Positions 57,700 through 64,000 of a stretch of 64,000 nt of DNA are shown in pieces; the first letter of the stretch is position 1; the number at the start of each line of letters is the position of its first letter. The notes under the pieces are model-generated. The model saw nothing but the letters and a program-made list of their open reading frames with translations. It was not told where the DNA came from and made no database searches. The translations under genes were made by a program, and so were the position numbers. Origin of the DNA: Cephalopachus bancanus (taxonomy: Eukaryota > Chordata > Mammalia > Primates > Tarsiidae); assembly GCA_027257055.1 (NCBI GenBank), contig JAPVLO010000039.1, positions 9,020,501 to 9,084,500 on the forward strand, written 5' to 3'.

Positions 57700-57769
57700 C
57701 TAAAGAAGCCTGCATTTGAATTAAGAAAGCCTGGGAAACGTCACAGTGGTGGTAGCTATTCTAAAAAAT

Positions 57770-58035
57770 CTGCCGGGCTCAGTGGCTCAGCCTGTAATCC
57801 CGCGCCTTTGGGAGGCTGAGGTGAGTGGATTGCCTGAGCCCGTGGGTTTGAGCAAGACCTCATCTCTACAATAAATCAAAAAATCAGCCGGGCGTGGTAG
57901 CGCATGCCTGTAATTCTGGCTACTTGGAAGGCTGAGGCGGAAGGATCGCCGGAGCCCAGCAGGTCGAGGCTGCGGTGGTCGGGAGCGGCCACTGCACTCC
58001 AGTTTGGGCGACAGGGTGAGACTCCAACTCAAAAT
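57770..58035 (+). mobile_element. Alu element, lineage-type, plus strand
   Basis: 'ccgggctcagtggctcagcctg' start, with a short deletion in the left arm; followed by the AAATA repeat. Confidence 0.9.
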
Positions 58036-58090
58036 AAAATAAAATAAAGTAAAGTAAGTAAAGTAAAATCAAATCAAATCAAATCAAATC
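58030..58090. repeat. (AAATA/AAGTA/AAATC)n repeat at Alu tail
   Basis: Five-base units grown from the Alu A-tail. Confidence 0.85.
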
Positions 58091-58290
58091 TACTGGGCAT
58101 GGAACAGGCACTAAACTTGAATGAGCTGATGGATTTGAGCCCCAGTCTGGGACTCTACTTCAAGTTCAGTTTGATGAGAAAAAGTCTTATTTGTAAAAAA
58201 GAAAAAAGGCTTAACATCGAAGACTCTAGGATAACAATGAAAGGTGAGCAATGTAATCATGTGGAACTATTTTAAGGCTTCAAATTATCC
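58083..58290 (+). repeat. Inverted-repeat arm E, U4 copy
   Basis: Matches 17,360-17,522 and 37,390-37,560 in the same direction ('ggcatggaacaggcac', 'gaaaaagtcttatttgtaaaaaag'). Confidence 0.6.
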
Positions 58291-59719
58291 AAATCAAAAG
58301 ATATTAAAAGTTTTTTAGAGCCTCTAAAGCCAAGAGGATAACGAACATCTCGCTCCCTGGTGCGATTAAAAGTAAAACCTAAACTAAACCTGAAATTGGA
58401 AGAAGATCCAGTGGGGAGTGAATGTCCCCATGATCACTCTGTAATGCTTTTGCTGACATGCAACATCTTTGGTGTGCCCTGGCTTTGCCCTTTTAAGGGA
58501 TGATGACAGGCATGATGACCTCGTTTTGTACACGAGAGTTTTGGGTCTGATGTGAAGCAGCTAGAGTTGAACCTGGTTTGATTTCAAAACTCTTGCTGCC
58601 AACTGCTCTGAGACTAGGGTGGACAGGGAGCTCCCAGTCCAGGAGTCAGAGGCAGGACCATGCCCCTGGCACAGTGAGAGGGCAGCACATTGTTAACTGG
58701 ACCAAACAGAGGGGTTTGGATCTTGCCAGACGGGGAGGGTTTGGGTGCAGACACCCAGGTGAGGGAGAGCTGAGCAGAGACCTGGAGTAGGGCATGGCCA
58801 GGTGTGCATGTGAGACCCCTGAGAACAGTGCCTGGAATGAAGGGCATGTGCCAGGAGGTGCAGCCAGCTCCCAAAGCTGGTCCCTGTGAGGCCAGGGAAC
58901 TGAGCTTATCCTCTTCTGGACAAGTGGCTGTTTCCGGAGACAAATGGCCAAAGGAAGTGGGGGAGGGGCTCCTGCAGCCCTGACTGCCCCCGGGGGAATG
59001 GGGGCCACTCTGGGCTGTTTGTCCTCTTCAGTCGGACAAGGAACAGACTCAGGAGATAGGCGGGAGTCGGTGGTCATGGAGGTGATTGTGTTTCACACTT
59101 CAACACGTCTGAGTGACTTTGTGGCTGGTCCCAACTGGAATGGTGAACCCCCAGAATGTCCCACCTTAAAACCCGGATGGGTTCTAAGTCCTCTCACCTC
59201 CAGTCACCACGATCTCTGAGCTCCCACCATGTTGCCTTGATGTGGCCCTGAATCCCCCTCCATGCCCAGGACTCTGACCTCTGCTCAAGTCATCTCCACC
59301 TGGAGCACTCCTTCTCCACCAGGGGTCTTGTAGCTGCCTCAGCTGACTCTCTACACACATAATCAAATGCCACTGTGAGTTTTACAACATCTTAGTCCCC
59401 CACAGCATTTCAAGCACCTGAAAGTAGGGTAGGGGTTGGGAATCTAGGCCCTGGATGGTCTTTTTTTGACACCATCTGCTCCCATGATGGGTGCAGGGAT
59501 CAGGGAGCAGTGGCTGTAGGCTTTTTCTCAAAGCTGTGCCCCAGGTCACCTCCTGCCTGCTCAGGGTCCTGTGTAAGACGCGATGCTGGGAACCCAGGTG
59601 TCCCTCTAGACATCATTACTCACGAATTAGCAGTCTTTCCTGAGGAGAGGTATCCTGTACTCCCTCCTCAAAGGCAGAGTGGGATGGAGCAAGGAAGTCT
59701 TGAAAACAATAAAGGAAGC
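58291..59719. other. Unit sequence, U4 copy, no feature recognised
   Basis: Reverse of U1 13,060-14,230; no conserved frame. Confidence 0.45.
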
Positions 59720-60003
59720 CGGGCTCAGTGGCTCAGGCTGTAATCCCTCGCTTTGGGAGGCTGAGGTGAGTGGATTGCCTGAGCCCGCGGGTTCGAGACC
59801 CGCCTGGGCAACTTGGCGAGACCTCATCTCTCCAATAAATCAAAAAATTAGCCGGGCGTGATAGCGCGCGCCTGTAGTTCCAGCTCCTTGGAAGGCCGAG
59901 GTGGCAGGATCACTGGAGCCCAGCAGGTCGAGGCTGCGGTGGCCAGGAGCGTGCCACTGCACCCCAGTCTGGGCGACAGAGTGAGACTCCGAATCAAAAA
60001 GAA
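59720..60003 (+). mobile_element. Alu element, lineage-type, plus strand
   Basis: 'gccgggctcagtggctcaggctg' start, 'ccaataaatcaaaaaatt' middle, A-rich tail 'aaaaagaaagaaaag'. Confidence 0.9.
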
Positions 60004-60109
60004 AGAAAAGAAAACGATAGAGGAGACGGGAGGAAGACACGTGGGGAAAGAGGGACACTTCAGAGTCAGGCACGTCGTGGGGAAGCAGAAGCCAGTGGCC
60101 CAGGGAGCG

Positions 60110-60430
60110 TCACAGGGTGTCCATGGGGGTGTCCAGTTCTAAAATGCCATCTCTACCTTGGATGGCTGTGCTGGGCCGACCGGGAGCTGGAGGCCCGGAG
60201 TTGCTGGGGTCCACGGTCAGCTCTGCCGAGTTGCTGCTGAGGGACTGAGCACCTCCCCCACAGGGGCAGCCGGGCAGGGATGTGCCCTCGGCTGCCTCCG
60301 TGTGGGTGAGGGTGGCCAGAGACATAGCCAAAGCCTCTGAGGAGCTGAAACCACCTTGCATGGGCAAAGGTCTTGGCCCCTGTGGACCTGCTGGTTTGGG
60401 CCATGGACTTCTCTAGTCTGCGTAATCACT
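60110..60430 (-). other. Exon-like block, unidentified, U4 copy (best frame)
   Basis: On the minus strand 60,367-60,110 is open for 86 codons. It reads GGFSSSEALAMSLATLTH, then DPSNSGPPAPG, and ends GILELDTPMDTL-stop. Upstream, 'ctgcgttag' could be an acceptor but an in-frame stop lies between. Present in all four units with frame breaks elsewhere. It may be the last exon of a gene next to PTX4 in the ancestor; not identified. Confidence 0.35.
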
Positions 60431-60904
60431 TCTAACGCAGGAAGAGGAACGGGCAGGGCTGCTGACTGCTGAGAGCCAGGTCTTTTCCCGAGCTCTGTGC
60501 TCTCCAGTCCCCTCCCTACCCCCACAGTCTCGGGGTTCCTGTCTCCCTACAGGCTTTTTCGCTTCTGGATTTGTCCTTGGGTCTTTGCAAATCTCTAGCT
60601 TTATGAAGTCAATGTGTATCACACTGAAACATAAATGCAAGTCTGTTCTCGTTGTCAGTGCGTTTATTTTAACATGCCATGATGTGGAATCCTTAAAAAG
60701 AAAATCAAGGTTGGCAAAAAGTCAATTGAAGCGTTGAAAAGGATGGACGCTGAGAAATTTTTCATATACTGCTGGTGGGAATGTGAAATGATCCAACTAC
60801 TTTGGAAACAAGTTTGGCAGCTTCTCTCAAAGTCCAGACATTAATTCACCATACAACCAGCAGTCCGCTTCTATGAAGCCACTGAAGAGAATTGAAAACA
60901 TGTT

Positions 60905-61020
60905 TTGACTGGGTGTGGTGGCTCATATAATCCCAGCTACTTGGGAAGCCAAAGGAGGAGGATTGCTTGAGCCGAGGAGTTAGGGTTCAGTCTGTGCAAC
61001 ATTGCAAGACCCCATCTCTA
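60905..61020 (+). mobile_element. Partial Alu arm, plus strand
   Basis: Counterpart of 40,064-40,190. Confidence 0.6.
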
Positions 61021-61021
61021 C

Positions 61022-61055
61022 TATATATAGTTTCATATATATATATATATATATG
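61022..61055. repeat. (TA)n microsatellite
   Basis: TATATA run, flanked by 'gtttcat' and 'atgaaac', making a near-palindrome. Confidence 0.85.
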
Positions 61056-61064
61056 AAACTCCCT

Positions 61065-61510
61065 ACTAAGACTTGTATAAGAATGCTCACGGCAACTTTA
61101 TTCGTAATAACCTAAATCTGGAAACAATCCAGATGTCCATCAACAGATGAAGGATAAACATGTGGTCTGTCCGGAGAATAGGACTTGATCATGACATAGA
61201 ATGAAGTTCTGACCCACCCTATGACATGGATGGACCTGGGAAACATCATGCAGAGTAAAAGAAACCACATGCAAGTTGACACTCACTGTAGGATTCCATT
61301 TACAGAAAGTTCCAGATCAGAACAGGTAAATCCATAGACACACACAACAGATGAGTGGTGGCCAGGTTCTCGGGAGGGGTTTGGTGGGGACAGGAGTGAT
61401 TGCTAACAGGCACAACATTTTGTGGAGTGGTGATGATAGAAATGCTTTATTATACAACTAGAGTGTGGTGATTGCTGCAAAACTCAGTAAATTTACCACA
61501 AATCTATGAA
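61065..61510 (+). mobile_element. L1 3' end fragment
   Basis: 'gaaacaatccagatgtccatcaacagatg' type text; U4 copy. Confidence 0.7.
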
Positions 61511-62251
61511 CCACAAATAAGACAGGTAAATTGTGTCATGTGTAAGTTATCCAACCATGAGGTTGGCTTTGGAGCTTTGCTATCCACCTGACTGCTTACT
61601 TTGGGACACCCAGCTCCTTCTGTGGGCTCTTCCCTTGCAGCCCCACTGACCTACCAAGAGACCGCAGGGCAGATAGGCAGAGAACCTGAGTGATGCCCCA
61701 GCGGTTCTGGGGAAGGGGGCCATCTTTTTGAGGACCAGGAAGTGCTCAGGCCCTTCCACAAGAGATGCTGGAAACAAGGATCACCCAGAGAAAAACGTTC
61801 CTGAGTCGTCTTGAGAGGAGTAGTGACAGGTCAAATGCTAGCTACACAGCTTCAAGGAAGCTCCCCAGTAACTCGCGTTTAGGCAAGAAGCCTTCAATTC
61901 CTGCAAACACACATGCCCAGAAGAGAGGCTGGTGAGAGTCCAGCACTCCTGCCTCTTCAGGTCGGGCCATGTTGAAATCTCATCACGTGGGAACCACCGA
62001 GGTAGCTAGCAGGAGGCTTTGAAGGTGCACCGTGTAAGAATGCAGTGTCAAAAGAAGAACTCAGCCAGCAGGCCCTCTCTCTCTGCTCGCTCTTTCCCGG
62101 TCCATGTCCACATCCTCAGAACAGAACACCCACCCCCTGTGTTGGAGCTCAGATGTGCACAGCCAGGACAGTCGGCAGGGCCTATGTGGAATGTGCTGGA
62201 CCAGACTAACCTGAGTGCAGGTAGCTCCTCTTACATAACACAGCTTCGGGA
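61511..62251. other. 3' flank of PTX4 copy D
   Basis: Reverse of U1 10,230-10,999. Nothing else recognised. Confidence 0.45.
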
Positions 62252-62851
62252 TTAGTGCTCCAGGCAGGGACAGTTAATCCTCTGTATGAATTCGCTCACT
62301 GACCACTGACGTGGCATCCGCAAAGGGCAGGATGGCACCTATCAGGAGCAGCTTCCTTGGGGAGCAGCGCCCAGTCCCAGATGGCCAAGCTGGTCACGCT
62401 CCCTACAAAGGCCTCGGAGCTGTTGAACCCACCCCCCATACTGTCTTGCTCCTGGCCCCGCACCAGGAACCCTCCAGGAGGGATCACATTGCCCTCCCTA
62501 AAGCGGGAGGCTGTGATCACTAGCTTGCCATCCACGCACCTGTCCTGGACAGATGTCCAGATGACACAGACATGGTGCCAGCGGCCATCGAGAAGTGCAA
62601 ACAGGGGCAACTTCCTGTAGTCTGGGCCTCCAATCACTAAGAGGATGAAGCAAGGGTTCAGGGAGTCCCAGACGGCAGCACCAGCTGGTCGGCACTGTCC
62701 TTTGTGGCACAGGAAAGGAGGGTGCCCAGGTAGCCAGAGGCTGTGCACACCCAGCTGCAGGTAGACAGGGCTATGAGGAAGCTAGGACGGAGGAAGGCCA
62801 CATTCTCGGCGGAGGCATTCGGGAACACGAGCCCACGGCCCCTGATGCAAA
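62252..62851 (-). pseudogene. PTX4: PTX4 copy D exon 3 (pentraxin domain)
   Basis: 600 bases, open in two long frames that overlap at about 62,665. Ends with TAA at 62,254-62,252. Confidence 0.8.
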
Positions 62852-63211
62852 CTAGAAACAGCGGGAGGGAGAGTTGGCCCCGCCATGAAGCCGTGCAGAA
62901 GCATTCAGAAGCATTCATGCTGCAGACGCTGGCCCTGGGGCAGACGCAACAAGCCTGCACTCCCCGCACCCATCCTTCACCAAGCAACCAACTCAATCCC
63001 TTTTGAGTTCCTTTTGCCATGAGGGCTCACAGGGGTCCAACCTCGTGGGGACTTGCAGACAGGCATCCCCCGTATGAGTGGCAGGGCCAGGCCAGTCTCT
63101 TTCTGTGGGGCAGAGTATGTGGAGTGGGCAGGGTGAGAAGCCTTTTCAGTGGGAGCTGGCCTAAGAGAGACAAAAGGACAAACAGTACCCCTGGGGGCTG
63201 CAATGCTTAAC

Positions 63212-63833
63212 TTCTCCTGGTCCCTGGAGATCCTGTGGGGCTATGGCAACCCCATCAGGTGCCCGAGGGCTGCCTGTGACTTGGCCCTCCCGTGTCTCCT
63301 GTGGATAGGCAGCAGCATCCCGAAGGGCGCTCCTGTGCTCAGCAGAAGCTCTGAGCATCTGTCCACCCCTCTGGAGCACCGGGGAGCTCGGGCTCGGCAA
63401 ATCAGGCTGGGCCGAGGTTGTGGCTGGGGCCAGGATCAATCCCGCAGGTGTGGTGCCAAGCTTGATTCTGCAGCCACTGCTCAAGAGCGGCCAGCCTGGC
63501 ATCCTGGCTGTGGACGAGGTGCATCAGGCGAGGCAGCACGTCCCGCAGGGCTTCCCTCCCCACCTGCCTCCCTGGAGCCTGCTGCTCATTCCTGTCACTC
63601 AGGGCCAGGTCCAAGGCCTGCAGCACGGCATCCACCTTCCGGCTTCTGTGCTGGGTCTTCCTCACCCAAGTCCTGAGGTCAGCAAGCGCCCTCTGTCTGG
63701 TCACCAGTGACCAGTTGTCCATCAGAGCCATGGGCTGGCTTTCTTCCACCAGGCTCTGGAACCGGGCAACCACGTCGTAGTCGCTGGCGATGCTCTGCAG
63801 ATTTGTCAAGGTCATCTCTTGGAATCTCTGAAC
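63212..63833 (-). pseudogene. PTX4: PTX4 copy D exon 2 (coiled coil)
   Basis: Open for 125 codons from the acceptor before a single shift. Continuous at the point where copy C is split by mitochondrial DNA, and so serves as the empty-site reference. Confidence 0.8.
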
Positions 63834-64000
63834 CTGTGAAGAGGACACACATCAATTACGGGGCTGTGAGCAGCAGGAACAACAGTCTCCTACCACTGCT
63901 AATGTACCTGCTCCTGCCCAGCGGGGGTGTTTTAAGGGGTCTGACCCTCAGGAAGGCTCTGAGATGCAGCCGGTTAACATGACCAGCCCCACCAGGCTGG
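63834..64000 (-). other. Intron 1 of copy D (partial)
   Basis: Matches 51,552-51,720 of copy C and 7,960-8,109 of copy A. Exon 1 would be expected roughly 600 bases past the window end. Confidence 0.65.

Larger units (their letters stand above)
62252..63833 (-). pseudogene. PTX4: PTX4-like gene copy D (exons 2-3; exon 1 outside window)
   Basis: Best-preserved copy. Exon 2 (63,833-63,212) follows a good acceptor cttcacag and reads [20 protein letters not shown], then a long coiled coil ([34 protein letters not shown]). One frameshift lies in the linker near 63,450-63,490, and the donor is GTTAAG instead of GTAAGT. Exon 3 (62,851-62,252) follows gtttctag and holds [41 protein letters not shown] and [24 protein letters not shown], ending CPCLEH-stop. 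Frameshifts near 62,665 and 62,345 (about 29 bases lost) and two small in-frame losses remain. Four lesions suggest a pseudogene, though a sequencing error could explain some. Confidence 0.8.

Overview
The window is a piece of primate nuclear genome. It holds many 7SL-derived dimeric Alu elements, L1 3' ends, endogenous retroviral sequence and a 7.8 kb block of mitochondrial DNA inserted in a chromosome. Most young Alus share a private set of differences from human Alu consensus (for example a left end reading GGCTCAGCCTGTAATCC and a middle reading CTACAATAAATCAAAAAATT). The mitochondrial 12S rRNA is clearly not ape or monkey. My best inference is a non-simian haplorhine, i.e. a tarsier; this is inference, not proof. 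No intact protein-coding gene is visible.

Layout. Bases 1-3,700 are single-copy sequence with an L1 end, two Alus and a minus-strand retroviral fragment. The rest is built from four copies of a unit of roughly 13 kb: U1 (+, about 3,770-17,530), U2 (+, about 19,915-37,480), U3 (-, about 37,480-56,195) and U4 (-, about 56,232 to beyond the window), i.e. order ++--. Each unit carries, or once carried, a copy of the long-pentraxin gene PTX4: copy A (exons 1-3, 7,164-10,229), copy B (exon 3 only, 21,078-21,985), copy C (exons 1-3, minus strand, 41,385-52,448) and copy D (exons 2-3, minus strand, 62,252-63,833; exon 1 would lie past the window end). All four are disabled in the part seen here, copy D least.

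After duplication each unit took its own insertions, and the empty site can be read in sister units: two minus-strand solo LTRs in U1 (11,871-12,347 and 16,093-16,724), an Alu inside PTX4 exon 3 of U2, a whole degraded gamma-type provirus with an apparent tRNA-Pro primer site at the U2/U3 junction (28,952-37,128), and in U3 both a class-II-like solo LTR (54,589-55,570) and the mitochondrial insertion (43,684-51,485), which splits PTX4 exon 2. The mitochondrial block runs from the control region through 12S, 16S, ND1, ND2, the light-strand origin and COX1 to part of tRNA-Asp, with frameshifts and a stop showing that it is a nuclear fossil.

The main interest is therefore structural: a locally amplified and inverted PTX4 locus, datable by nested insertions, with fold-back and template-switch scars (hairpin at 5,518-5,552; 147-base templated copy at 2,063-2,209; perfect palindrome at 56,202-56,224 on a unit junction). 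I found no new enzymatic or defence system.
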